From assembly GCF_003628435.1 (NCBI RefSeq), contig NZ_RBZN01000005.1:52173-116172 (forward strand): a DNA stretch of 64,000 nucleotides. Direction: 5' to 3'. Each line of letters opens with the position of its first letter. The stretch's first letter is position 1. Origin of the DNA: Ureibacillus endophyticus. Lineage in GTDB: Bacteria > Bacillota > Bacilli > Bacillales_A > Planococcaceae. Position numbers and translations under genes: made by a program. Positions 47,373-57,143 of the stretch are shown here, in pieces. The notes beneath the pieces are model-generated. The model saw only the letters and a list, made by a program, of their open reading frames with translations, was not told where the DNA came from and searched no databases.

Positions 47373-48062
47373 TTGGAGATTTTATCTGTAGAATTTTTTA
47401 CAGCGCTAATGTCGATTATTTTTATTGATCTGGTTCTTGCAGGTGATAATGCATTATTAATTGGTCTTGTCGCAAAAAACTTACCGCGTAAACAACAAAA
47501 AGCCATCATTATTTGGGGAACAGCTGGGGCGATTGCGATTCGAATTGCCTTAACATTAATTGCAGTTCAATTATTACAGTATGATGGACTACTTCTGGTC
47601 GGGGGCATATTGTTAGTATATATATCTTATAAATTATTACTTACTGAAGAAGAAGTAAATGTCAACCCAGGAAAAAAGACTTTTCTAGGAGCAATTGGCA
47701 CCATCCTGTTAGCAGATTTATTAATGGGTATGGATAATATTATCGCAGTAGCAGGAGCAGCTCAAGGCGATATGCTACTAGTTGCCATTGGATTACTTAT
47801 TTCTATACCAATTGTTGTGTGGGGAAGCACAATAGTTACTCGTTTAATGGAACGATTTCCAATTATTATTGTTGCTGGTGCAGCGGTTCTAGCATGGACT
47901 GCAGCAAAAATGATTGTCAAAGATGCTTATGTAGATCAGTTTTTTCAAACAAAAACAGAAATTTTTACATTTGAAGCAATTCTCGTCATTATCGTTATTT
48001 CAATCGGCTTAGTAGTAAAAGGATTCACACAACGAAAAAAACAAACAGAAGAGTCCGTCTGA
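47373..48062 (+). CDS. TerC family membrane protein (YjbE type)
   Basis: The 229-residue protein belongs to the TerC family; B. subtilis YceF/YkoY/YjbE members have been tied to manganese export. It has about seven membrane helices and the acidic metal-site motifs IDLVLAGDNALLIGL (about 17-31) and ADLLMGMDNIIAVAGA (about 115-130). TTG 47373 is preferred to a GTG three codons upstream because of the AAAGGGTG spacing and of alignment with YjbE starts. No yybP-ykoY riboswitch is visible in its short leader. It is on the plus strand, divergent from alaS. Confidence 0.85.
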   Translation: MEILSVEFFTALMSIIFIDLVLAGDNALLIGLVAKNLPRKQQKAIIIWGTAGAIAIRIALTLIAVQLLQYDGLLLVGGILLVYISYKLLLTEEEVNVNPGKKTFLGAIGTILLADLLMGMDNIIAVAGAAQGDMLLVAIGLLISIPIVVWGSTIVTRLMERFPIIIVAGAAVLAWTAAKMIVKDAYVDQFFQTKTEIFTFEAILVIIVISIGLVVKGFTQRKKQTEESV

Positions 48063-48085
48063 AAAGCATTTTGAGACGAACACTT

Positions 48086-48115
48086 TGTGACTGACGCTTA
48101 CGCTTTCGTCACAGA
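48086..48115 (+). repeat. Short covarying-stem hairpin element, copy 4
   Basis: TGTGA, core CTGACGCTTACGCTTTCG, TCACA, GA. The stem differs from the other copies at several positions and still pairs perfectly. It starts 24 bases after the TerC stop codon. Confidence 0.65.
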
Positions 48116-48176
48116 TAATAAGTGACGCAATCACCTCAGGAACAAAGCTTTGTCTTAAAATTTTAATATAAATAAA

Positions 48177-48451
48177 AGTTTGGGACAAAAAGTGTTCTTT
48201 TAAATTTATTTAGAAATATTAGTAATGAAAATCTATTATTTAGAAAAAGTTGATTGGAATGGAGTGTGGCTGACTCCTGCGGGAATAGCATGAGCCGAAA
48301 ATCCATTTTTGCCGGCCATAGACGGCAAAAATTAGTTGAGGCCATGCCCGCGGAAAGCGTCCACACGGAATGGAAATCAACTTTCCCCACATCAAAAAAA
48401 TCAACATTTCTATTTAAGAGAAATGTTGATTTTTTTGTTTTGTCCCAGACT
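48177..48451. repeat. Inverted-repeat-bounded palindromic element (about 275 bp)
   Basis: AGTTTGGGACAAAA (48177-48190) and TTTTGTCCCAGACT (48438-48451) are inverted repeats with one mismatch. Between them is a palindromic block (48249-48381) opening GTTGATTGGAATGG and closing CGGAATGGAAATCAAC, with the motifs TGACTCCTGCGGGAATAGC and CCCGCGGAAAGCG, and a perfect nine-base hairpin TTTTTGCCG / CGGCAAAAA. I recall similar GC-rich repeats in many Bacillales. It encodes nothing and fills most of the 396-base gap. Confidence 0.7.
48395..48435. terminator. Bidirectional terminator between TerC and MFS genes
   Basis: A 17-base perfect stem AAAAAATCAACATTTCT / AGAAATGTTGATTTTTT with a seven-base loop, A/T-rich on both sides, between convergent genes. 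Confidence 0.85.
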
Positions 48452-48458
48452 CTCTCTT

Positions 48459-49610
48459 TTAATATTGATATTTTTTCCTAGTGGCATAAATGATTAACAC
48501 AGCAGGGATCGTAAATACAATCATGCCTAAAAACGAAAGACCCGGTTGAATTTCGTATAAAAAACCACCAAACAAAGTTAACAGTGCAGCACTTAAACTC
48601 ATTCCTAATGCGGAATAAACACCTTGAGCATTTGATAGCTGTTGTTTTGGTAATGTTTTTGAGATGTACTGGATAAAAGCAAAATGAGCCATCGCAAAGG
48701 ACAATGAATGCAAAGTTTGAGAGATAATAAATGCCCAAACATTTGGAAATACGAAAATCATTATCCATCGAACTGTTGAAGCAATGCCTGCAACAATTAA
48801 TAATTTAGAAGTTTTCCAATGCCCAAATCGATCAGCTTTCAATAAGTAAATAATCTCAGAGATAACAGCTATATTAAGGATAATCCCAATATATAAAGGA
48901 TTAACATCTAAATATTGTTGTAAATATAAATAACTATAATTGTAATAGGATGCCATTGAGCCTTGTAGTAAAACCACTACTAATAGAATAATTGAAAATC
49001 CCTTTATTTTAAATAAACCTATCATGGAGGAGGATTTTCCACGGTCCTCTGCTGTAGGTTTTACTAATAACACAGCTGGCGTAGGAAGTGTTTGCATCAA
49101 GAGCATAATAGAAAGAAATGCAATCATGCACCATAAGATTGCTCTTTCCCCAGCAATACCAACGATGAAACTTATAATTAAAACTGCAATGACAAAACCA
49201 ATCGACCCATAAGAACGGCTTTTCCCATAATTAATTTGGCTAGTTTGCATAAGTGTTGTTGCACTGTTTTCTATCGCGGGTAACAATGCGGGATAATTTA
49301 AACTAAATAAAAACGTAATCATTAATATTGTTTCAAAAGAATTCGCCGGTAAATATAATAGTGTAACAACAAGGGAGGCAACAACTAAAACAAGGATTAA
49401 TTTTTTCCCACTCAAAAATTTTGTCGCAAAGGGAAATGCAAACATAGTTGCAACTGCTCGTGCAATCAGACCAATTCCCATAATATAACCAACTTGGGAT
49501 GCTGTTAATCCTTTCGCTTCACTAAGCCAACCTGACCAATATTGTAAATACACGCCCCATGTAAAGAAAAATATAAAGTAGCTTTGTGAGAGCCAACGTT
49601 GATTGTTCAT
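48459..49610 (-). CDS. MFS transporter (YwbF/HcaT-like)
   Basis: The 383-residue protein has about twelve membrane helices and the outline of the small MFS_1-like group that includes B. subtilis YwbF and E. coli HcaT/LacY-type carriers: FTWGVYLQYWSGWL near 16-29, INYGKSRSYGSIGFV (about 126-140, the second-loop motif) and LSNAQGVYSALG near 333-344. The substrate cannot be told. It is a single gene, read toward the TerC gene, in the variable part between alaS and spo0M. Confidence 0.8.
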   Translation of the reverse strand: MNNQRWLSQSYFIFFFTWGVYLQYWSGWLSEAKGLTASQVGYIMGIGLIARAVATMFAFPFATKFLSGKKLILVLVVASLVVTLLYLPANSFETILMITFLFSLNYPALLPAIENSATTLMQTSQINYGKSRSYGSIGFVIAVLIISFIVGIAGERAILWCMIAFLSIMLLMQTLPTPAVLLVKPTAEDRGKSSSMIGLFKIKGFSIILLVVVLLQGSMASYYNYSYLYLQQYLDVNPLYIGIILNIAVISEIIYLLKADRFGHWKTSKLLIVAGIASTVRWIMIFVFPNVWAFIISQTLHSLSFAMAHFAFIQYISKTLPKQQLSNAQGVYSALGMSLSAALLTLFGGFLYEIQPGLSFLGMIVFTIPAVLIIYATRKKYQY

Positions 49611-49749
49611 GTAGATATTAATCCTCCAATTACTGCAAAATCATTGTAGTTAAGAAGTTTATTGCGAATGTAAACCCCACACTAATGTCAGTACACCATA
49701 GTTATCAGATTCAATAGAATTCTTTTATATTAACCGAAAACAAATAAAA

Positions 49750-49785
49750 AGACTAGTTCTTAGGTTTAGACCTAACAACCAGCCT
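49750..49785 (-). terminator. Terminator after spo0M
   Basis: AGGCTGGTTGTTAGGT pairs with ACCTAAGAACTAGTCT (one mismatch, two G-U) around CTAA, and the minus strand continues TTTTATTTG. It is ten bases after the spo0M stop. Confidence 0.85.
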
Positions 49786-49794
49786 TAAATCGTT

Positions 49795-50565
49795 TTAAGC
49801 GTATCTTGCAATCGTTTGTCTTAAGATTTCCCCCAAATTATGTAAATCTGATTGAGAAATCGTCATACGTACATGTGTTTCATCAGCATCTAATGCTTCC
49901 GCTAAGAAACCTACTAACCCACGGGCTTTACGGTCCACTTGCATAATAACATCTACTGATGATTCTGACTGAGAAACAAAGACTATTTCAAGCTCATCTA
50001 AACGGCCTCTAAACGTGCCGCCAACTGGAACAAATTCAAACTCTTGAATAAATGGGTATTTGCTACGATATTTATAAGAAGCTTGCTCACATTCTGCTTC
50101 TCGAAGTCTAAATCCTAGAGATTGAATTTCATCAAAAATTCTAGATGCGATTTTCGATGGTCGAATTTCAATATAGTCTTTATCTGTCGAGTCAACCCCA
50201 CTACGAATATCTAATTCTGTTGCAACCCAAACTTTAGTTCTTCCGACAGTGATTGGTAAGTCAACTGGTAAATGGAATGAAAATGGGATGATTTTCGTTT
50301 CATTTGCACTAATTGTAAATGGTTCACTTACTTTAAATTTTTCTATCGGTGCTTTTGAAGTATATTTTTTATCATCCACTTCTTTAATGTATGTTGTATA
50401 AAGTGTTAAGTAGATAGCATCAATTTGCTGGTCTACATTACCACCGTAAATTTCAACTTCACCACGAAGTAATTCCCCAGCTACATAACTTGATTTTTCT
50501 AGTTTCGTATCAACTTTTGCTGAACCTACACCAATACTTGCTAGCATTTTATTGAAAAAAGACAA
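49795..50565 (-). CDS. spo0M: Sporulation control protein Spo0M
   Basis: Spo0M is an arrestin-like protein that affects early sporulation and cell division in B. subtilis. The 256-residue product starts MSFFNKMLASIGVGSAKVDT, with the arrestin-type beta sandwich (GEVEIYGGNVDQQIDAIYL, about 34-52, and FSFHLPVDLPITVGRTKVWV, about 98-117) and the C-terminal domain ending in DETHVRMTISQSD. TTG 50565 follows AAGGGG at eight bases; two earlier in-frame candidates are too close to it. B. subtilis Spo0M is sigma-W controlled, but I see no such promoter here. Confidence 0.9.
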   Translation of the reverse strand: MSFFNKMLASIGVGSAKVDTKLEKSSYVAGELLRGEVEIYGGNVDQQIDAIYLTLYTTYIKEVDDKKYTSKAPIEKFKVSEPFTISANETKIIPFSFHLPVDLPITVGRTKVWVATELDIRSGVDSTDKDYIEIRPSKIASRIFDEIQSLGFRLREAECEQASYKYRSKYPFIQEFEFVPVGGTFRGRLDELEIVFVSQSESSVDVIMQVDRKARGLVGFLAEALDADETHVRMTISQSDLHNLGEILRQTIARYA

Positions 50566-50623
50566 ATTCAACACCCCTTAACAATTGTATGGTTAGTATT
50601 ACGTGTAATAAATGTTAAAAGTT

Positions 50624-51052
50624 TCAATTATTAGGATACATTTTTTGTAAGAACCTAATAGATTGTGTGATTAAAGATCTTAATACCTCTATGTCTACAT
50701 CCGCTAACTTGTTTATATATACACAAGCTTTTCCCGTAGTATGTTTTCCAAACTTCTCTAATAAATTTTCCCTTTCCGTATCGCCCGTTGCAAAATAAAG
50801 ACTTATTTTTGCTTTTCGAGGGGAAAACCCTACGAGTGGTGCGTCTCCTTCATGACCTGTTTCATATTTGTAATGATACGATCCAAATCCAATAATACTA
50901 GGGCCCCACATCTTCGCTTCAAATCCCGATGTCTCTTCGAAAATTTGCAACAATTTATAAGCATCTTCACGTTTTTTAGGACTATCTACAGATTCAATAA
51001 ATTCAATAACACTTGCATCAGTTTCTTTTGTTTTTTGTTCGTACTTTGCCAT
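50624..51052 (-). CDS. DUF1801 domain protein
   Basis: The 142-residue protein has the DUF1801 fold with MWGPSIIGFGSYHYKYETGHEGD (about 48-70), PLVGFSPRKAKISLYFA and GKACVYINKLADVDIEVL (about 107-124), close to a group often labelled YdhG-like. No enzyme activity is known for certain. It is cytoplasmic. It lies between SIMPL and spo0M on the same strand with small gaps, so they may be cotranscribed. The A+T content and codon use look like the neighbours. Confidence 0.85.
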   Translation of the reverse strand: MAKYEQKTKETDASVIEFIESVDSPKKREDAYKLLQIFEETSGFEAKMWGPSIIGFGSYHYKYETGHEGDAPLVGFSPRKAKISLYFATGDTERENLLEKFGKHTTGKACVYINKLADVDIEVLRSLITQSIRFLQKMYPNN

Positions 51053-51066
51053 AGTGTTTCCTCCGT

Positions 51067-51714
51067 TTAATATTGATATTTCACCCTAAGAGTAGCCTCA
51101 ATCATAATCGTTCCTTGTTCAATGGGAGTCGAACCCATTTCAGCTGACATAGAAACAGTTTTATATAATATTGGCCCGCTAACACTTTCCTCCACAATTT
51201 CAATTGCTAGTGGTAAATGGGATAATCGTAAAGATACTGCAAGAGCTTGAGCCTTCTCATTTGCGTTTTGGAGTGCTAATTGAAGAGCACCTTTATAATA
51301 ATTCTCTTCATTTTCCAATTTAAACGTAAGTTGAGAAGTCGCATTTGCCCCATTTTTTATCGCTGTATCAATTACAACCCCTACTTCAGTGATATTGCGA
51401 ATTTTAACTGTAATCGCATTTGTTACTTCATAACCCCTAAAAATTCGCTTACCTTCTACGTAATCATAAGCCGGAGTAACATTGTAAAACGAGGTTTGTA
51501 TGTCATTTCGATCAATATTTAACGCTAATAATGATTGAATTACTTGATTCATCTTTGCTGCATTTTGCCTTTGTGCCTCAGAGACATCTCTTGATTCTGT
51601 TCTAACTTCGATTTGCAGCTCTGCATAATCTGGTTTTGTCTCCAATTTTCCATTTCCCGTAACAGTAATCGTCCTAAATCGATGCGAACCATGATGGGCA
51701 TTAGAATAATCCAA
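51067..51714 (-). CDS. SIMPL domain protein (DUF541)
   Basis: The product of about 215 residues has the SIMPL/DUF541 pattern ITVTGNGKLETKPDYAEL (about 16-33), VTPAYDYVEGKRIFRGYEVTN (about 80-100) and YYKGALQLALQNANEKAQALA near 139-159. No signal peptide is visible, unlike many Gram-negative members, so it should be cytosolic or membrane-associated. Function is unknown; other members affect stress resistance. TTG 51714 is preferred over a GTG three codons upstream because the AAAGG site fits it better. Confidence 0.85.
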   Translation of the reverse strand: MDYSNAHHGSHRFRTITVTGNGKLETKPDYAELQIEVRTESRDVSEAQRQNAAKMNQVIQSLLALNIDRNDIQTSFYNVTPAYDYVEGKRIFRGYEVTNAITVKIRNITEVGVVIDTAIKNGANATSQLTFKLENEENYYKGALQLALQNANEKAQALAVSLRLSHLPLAIEIVEESVSGPILYKTVSMSAEMGSTPIEQGTIMIEATLRVKYQY

Positions 51715-51789
51715 TTTTTCCACCTTTCGTTTTGTTCATCTACTAACTATATGCACGAAAAGTATACTATTTGTCACAGGATTAATTCA

Positions 51790-54264
51790 TCAATGTTCGT
51801 CATCCATAAAATCATAAGGCGATACCCCATTCATACCAATCATCGGATGAATGTATGGAGCCGTTTCAGCATTTAACACAGGTTCAATAATTTGATCTCC
51901 TACAAACATTGATTCTTGTTGTACTTCTTTAGAAGATGTAATCGATACTTCCTTTTCAGTTGTTTGAACAATTTCTATTTCAACAGCCTCTTCTTGCATT
52001 GGATTTAACCGCGCTTTTAAGCTGGTGAAACGTTGCAAGTCATCAGTTTTTGAGAGACCATTCGCAAATTCATCCGGATCTCCACATAATATTAAAAAGT
52101 TTTTAGCCCGAGTAATCCCTGTATATAGCAAGTTTCGGCGTAACATTTTCGAATAGCTTCGAACAATTGGCATGATAACTGTTTGATACTCACTACCTTG
52201 AGATTTATGAATGGAGCAACAGTACGCTAAAGTAATTTGATTTAAGTCTCCTCTGTTGTATGTGACCTCATTTCCATCATATGAGACAACTAATTGATCT
52301 TGTTTTTCGATGGTTTCCTTTGCTTTAAAAATGGCTATAACTTCACCCATATCACCATTAAATATATTGCTTTCAGGTTGATTCACCAGTTGTAGCACTT
52401 TATCCCCAATACGATAGACAACATCGCCAAAGACTAATTCTTTCCGTGATCCATCTGTATTGGGATTCACTAGTTCTTGAATCTGTTTATTCAACATATC
52501 AATTCCCGCAGGACCTTTATACATAGGTGCTAATACTTGGATATCTCGTATTGATTGTCCCTTTGACATGGCACTTTTCACTACTTGTGTGACAACACTT
52601 GCTACTTGTTCTGCTGAAGCTTTAATAAAAGAGCGATCTGTCGTCTTTTCAGCTAATGTATTAGGGATATTGCCCTTTTTAATTTGATGGGCTAATTCAA
52701 TAATAGTAGAACCTTCTGCTTGTCGATAAACATCCTTTAGTTCTACAGTTGGTACCTGTTGTGAAGCTAATAAATCTTTTAAAACTTGTCCAGGTCCAAC
52801 TGGTGGTAATTGATCTTGGTCTCCAACTAACACTACTTGAACATCTTCTTTTAAACTTTTTAACAACTGATGAGCTAACCATGTATCGACCATAGACATT
52901 TCATCAATGATAATAAGTCTACCTTCTACTTCTCTATCTGTTTCTTCCTCTTTTTCTTGACCATTAAACCCTAATAATCGATGAATTGTCATTGCCGGTA
53001 ATTCTGTTGACTCGGCAAGACGTTTAGCAGCTCTTCCTGTCGGGGCTGCAAGGACAATTGGGAATGGTTCTTCTTTTTGCGCGTAGGTTTTTGGATTTAA
53101 CGAAAGTCCATGGAGTTCAGCATAAGCCTCAACTAACCCACGAATTACAGTTGTCTTTCCTGTACCTGGACCTCCAGTTAAAATCATAATGGAGGAATTT
53201 AGAGCACACTCAATTGCTTTCGCTTGAGTTTCTGCATAGGATACCTCTAGTCGTTCTTCTACTTCACCAATTGCTTTTCGAATTTCGTCATTCGTAAATC
53301 GTTGATGTTTATCATTTTGTTGAAGTAACTCTAAAATTTTCGATGCTATTCCAATTTCGCTAAAATAAAGGGATGGTAAATAAAGCCTTGTTTCTTCCCC
53401 ACATATTTTACTTTCTTCCCGCATTTCTATGATTGCCGATGAAATTTTATCGTAGGGAATATCAACACGTTGGCTTTGTTCTAGCATCGATTTTGCTAAC
53501 GGCAATACATGTTCCGCATCTAAGTAAACATGCCCTTCTGAAAGTGCAGAATTCGTTAAAATATGCAAGATTGCCGCTTTTATTCGATCTGGATGGGCTC
53601 CTGTAATGCCTAGTCTACTTCCTAATTCATCCGCGCGGCCAAACCCTACCCCTTCAACATCTTCAATTAAACGATAAGGATTTTCCGTAAGAAGTTGAAT
53701 GGTTTCTTCTTGGTAAGTTTGATAAATCTTCATTGCCAATTGTGGTCCAAAACCCCACTCATTTAATTGGATCATTACTCTTTCAAGGCCAAGGTTTTGT
53801 TCCAAATTTTGACGAATAAGTTCTTTCTTATCGTTAGATAATCGAGGGACAGCATCTAATGCATTTGGATCTTCTAATATTTTTTTAAATGTATCTAGAC
53901 CTAATGTTTGAACAATCGTTTCAGCAGTTTTTCGTCCAACACCCGGAAACAAATCGCTCGATAAATAGTGGATAATTCCTTGTTCAGTTGCAGGTACTTC
54001 TTTCACAAAAGTTTCAACTTGAAATTGCTGTCCGTACTTTGGATGATTTTTTAAAATACCTGTAAATCGATATAGTTCTTCTTCATTTAAAGGCGGAAAA
54101 TATCCAACAACAATTATTTCTTTATCATCATATTGTAAATTCGTTTCTTGTATTTTAACTCGAACAATCGAGTACATATTTGTTGCATTATGAAAAATAG
54201 AAACAATTGGACGGCCAAGTATAAATAACTTATTGACTTCGAATAAATCATAGTTTTCTGCCAT
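51790..54264 (-). CDS. recD2: ATP-dependent DNA helicase RecD2
   Basis: RecD2 is a 5'-3' SF1B helicase acting in repair and fork protection without RecBC. The 824-residue protein has the long N-terminal part with helix-hairpin-helix motifs (LFPGVGRKTAE near 105-115, EDVEGVGFGRADEL near 201-214), Walker A GGPGTGKTT (about 364-372), the Walker B region IIDEMSMVD, and the late motif SIHKSQGSEY. AAGGAG stands eight bases before ATG 54264. It is yrrC in B. subtilis, next to the TPR gene, but here the HIS6-like hisA lies between. Confidence 0.96.
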   Translation of the reverse strand: MAENYDLFEVNKLFILGRPIVSIFHNATNMYSIVRVKIQETNLQYDDKEIIVVGYFPPLNEEELYRFTGILKNHPKYGQQFQVETFVKEVPATEQGIIHYLSSDLFPGVGRKTAETIVQTLGLDTFKKILEDPNALDAVPRLSNDKKELIRQNLEQNLGLERVMIQLNEWGFGPQLAMKIYQTYQEETIQLLTENPYRLIEDVEGVGFGRADELGSRLGITGAHPDRIKAAILHILTNSALSEGHVYLDAEHVLPLAKSMLEQSQRVDIPYDKISSAIIEMREESKICGEETRLYLPSLYFSEIGIASKILELLQQNDKHQRFTNDEIRKAIGEVEERLEVSYAETQAKAIECALNSSIMILTGGPGTGKTTVIRGLVEAYAELHGLSLNPKTYAQKEEPFPIVLAAPTGRAAKRLAESTELPAMTIHRLLGFNGQEKEEETDREVEGRLIIIDEMSMVDTWLAHQLLKSLKEDVQVVLVGDQDQLPPVGPGQVLKDLLASQQVPTVELKDVYRQAEGSTIIELAHQIKKGNIPNTLAEKTTDRSFIKASAEQVASVVTQVVKSAMSKGQSIRDIQVLAPMYKGPAGIDMLNKQIQELVNPNTDGSRKELVFGDVVYRIGDKVLQLVNQPESNIFNGDMGEVIAIFKAKETIEKQDQLVVSYDGNEVTYNRGDLNQITLAYCCSIHKSQGSEYQTVIMPIVRSYSKMLRRNLLYTGITRAKNFLILCGDPDEFANGLSKTDDLQRFTSLKARLNPMQEEAVEIEIVQTTEKEVSITSSKEVQQESMFVGDQIIEPVLNAETAPYIHPMIGMNGVSPYDFMDDEH

Positions 54265-54413
54265 CCTACAAACTCCTTTATGTACATAATTTATTTCGAT
54301 TTTATCATATGTAAGAGACACTGTCTTACTTAATCCCACCTAAATGGAAACTCGATATTTTTAATGCCTAATGATATGATGAGTATAATCTGTTATTGAT
54401 AAAGAAGGGATTC

Positions 54414-55181
54414 GTGAATGTTATGGAATTTAGACCTTGTATCGATTTACATAATGGGCAAGTAAAACAAATTGTCGGTAGCACTTTAGGACATAGTAAC
54501 CAAGAAGTAGTTGAAAACTTTATTTCTGAGAAAGATTCATCCTATTATGCAAATATGTTTAGAGAGGATCAATTAACAGGTGGGCATGTGATTATGCTTG
54601 GCCCTGGGAATGAAGAAGCTGCATTACTGGCTTTAAAAACGTATCCAAATGGGTTACAAGTTGGAGGCGGAATTAATGCTGAAAATGCAAAAAAATATAT
54701 CGATGCTGGAGCAACCCATGTAATCGTTACATCATATATTTTCCATGACGGTAAATTGGACATGGAACGATTAACACAACTAATTGAGGCAGTAGGTAAA
54801 GAGCATATAGTAATTGATTTAAGTTGTCGCAAGCGTGATGGAAAGTGGTTCGTTGTAACAGATAAATGGACAAAATTTAGTGACTTTGAAGTTAATGAAA
54901 AAACAATACCTTACATAGAACAATTTTGTGATGAATTGCTCATTCACGCAGTAGATGTCGAAGGAAAACGTAGTGGTATGCAAGAAGAATTAGTCCAAGA
55001 TTTAGCAAATTGGACGTCAATTCCGACTACTTATGCTGGTGGCGTTCGGTCATTAGAGGATTTAGAGAAATTCGAGAAAATATCAAATGGCAAACTTCAT
55101 GTTACAATTGGAAGTGCACTTGATATTTTTGGCGGAGACCTACCTTATCAGGATGTCGTTTCTTATTGTAAAGATAAATAA
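54414..55181 (+). CDS. hisA: Eukaryote-type (HIS6-like) ProFAR isomerase
   Basis: The 255-residue TIM barrel matches the eukaryotic HIS6 branch of HisA, not the ordinary bacterial one: CIDLHNGQVKQIVGSTL (about 9-25, with catalytic Asp), SSYYANMF, LQVGGGINAENAKKYI (about 82-97), the second Asp in VIDLSCRKRDGKW (about 139-151), LIHAVDVEGKRSGM and IGSALDIFGGDLPYQD. It would isomerise ProFAR in histidine synthesis. GTG 54414 has AGAAGG five bases upstream; ATG 54423 is an alternative. It is alone, in opposite direction to recD2 and the TPR gene, which are neighbours in B. subtilis, so it looks inserted. Confidence 0.9.
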   Translation: MNVMEFRPCIDLHNGQVKQIVGSTLGHSNQEVVENFISEKDSSYYANMFREDQLTGGHVIMLGPGNEEAALLALKTYPNGLQVGGGINAENAKKYIDAGATHVIVTSYIFHDGKLDMERLTQLIEAVGKEHIVIDLSCRKRDGKWFVVTDKWTKFSDFEVNEKTIPYIEQFCDELLIHAVDVEGKRSGMQEELVQDLANWTSIPTTYAGGVRSLEDLEKFEKISNGKLHVTIGSALDIFGGDLPYQDVVSYCKDK

Positions 55182-55187
55182 TAAAGG

Positions 55188-55221
55188 AAGGCGTATATAC
55201 TAAACAAAAGTTATACGCCTT
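55188..55221 (+). terminator. Terminator after hisA
   Basis: AAGGCGTATA pairs with TATACGCCTT around a 14-base loop and is followed by GTTTCGTTC, a weak T-run. It lies seven bases after the stop. Confidence 0.65.
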
Positions 55222-55261
55222 GTTTCGTTCTAATTTTTCCTCACTACTCTTCACAAAGAAA

Positions 55262-55288
55262 AAGCCTACCTCAAAATAAGGTCGACTT
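55262..55288 (-). terminator. Terminator of the TPR gene
   Basis: On the minus strand AAGTCGACCT pairs with AGGTAGGCTT (one mismatch, one G-U) and TTTCTTTG follows. It overlaps the stop codon of the TPR gene and faces the hisA terminator. Confidence 0.6.
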
Positions 55289-55946
55289 AATTTACACGTT
55301 GGCTTACCATATCATAAATATATTTTGCTTGATCGAATTTTGGTTCGATTGTAAATGCTTCTTTCAAATGATGCATTGCCGCCTCCGTATTGTCAGTTGA
55401 AACTGCATATAACACACCTAAATTATAATGTGCATCCGCATTTTTCGGATCTTTTTCTAACACAAATTCAAGTTCAGTCTTTGCATAATCAAACATTTCT
55501 AATGTGCAAAGTAAAATTCCATAGGAAAGTCTTATTTGTAAATCTCCAGGTGCAAGCTCTGCTGCTCGTTGCATATATGGTAGGGCTAATTTTTGCTTTT
55601 CATCTTTTTCAAATGATTTTGCTAGCATATAATATGCATCTGCACCTTGAATGCCATGTTCAATTGATTTTTGATAAAGCTTTGCCGCTTCTACAAAACG
55701 CTCAGCATTATAATATAAATTTGCTAAACCGTAATAAGCAGTAGCCGTACTTTCATCAATTGTAATCGCTTTTTGGAAAAAACGTTCTGCTCTCTCTGCA
55801 TCATTCATTGCCGCTAATAAATTCCCAAAATTCACGTAACCAATGGCATCATCTGGATTGTTTTCAATTGCTTCTGTGAAAGCTTTTGCAGCATCTTCAT
55901 ATCGTTTTTCTTGAAATGCTTTAATTCCGATTTCATTAAAGTTCAT
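55287..55946 (-). CDS. Tetratricopeptide repeat protein (YrrB type)
   Basis: The 219-residue protein consists of about six TPR units with the usual W/L-G-Y-A-F-A-P spacing (AIGYVNFGNLLAAMNDAERA, TATAYYGLANLYYNAERFVEA, DAHYNLGVLYAVSTDNTEAA), with no signal or membrane segment. It should form a protein-binding superhelix. B. subtilis YrrB is the positional match, between mnmA and recD2; its partners are unknown. The short gap to mnmA suggests common transcription. Confidence 0.88.
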   Translation of the reverse strand: MNFNEIGIKAFQEKRYEDAAKAFTEAIENNPDDAIGYVNFGNLLAAMNDAERAERFFQKAITIDESTATAYYGLANLYYNAERFVEAAKLYQKSIEHGIQGADAYYMLAKSFEKDEKQKLALPYMQRAAELAPGDLQIRLSYGILLCTLEMFDYAKTELEFVLEKDPKNADAHYNLGVLYAVSTDNTEAAMHHLKEAFTIEPKFDQAKYIYDMVSQRVN

Positions 55947-56000
55947 TAAATTTACACCTCAAAATCAAAATGATAGACGACCAAATTGGCCGCCTATAAA

Positions 56001-57128
<1,128 letters not shown>

Positions 57129-57143
57129 TCACCTTTTCTAACT

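Noticed and set aside
48249..48381. Plus-strand 75-codon frame and its antisense in the inverted-repeat element
   Set aside because: The frames lie across hairpin arms, lack ribosome sites and give no protein-like composition.
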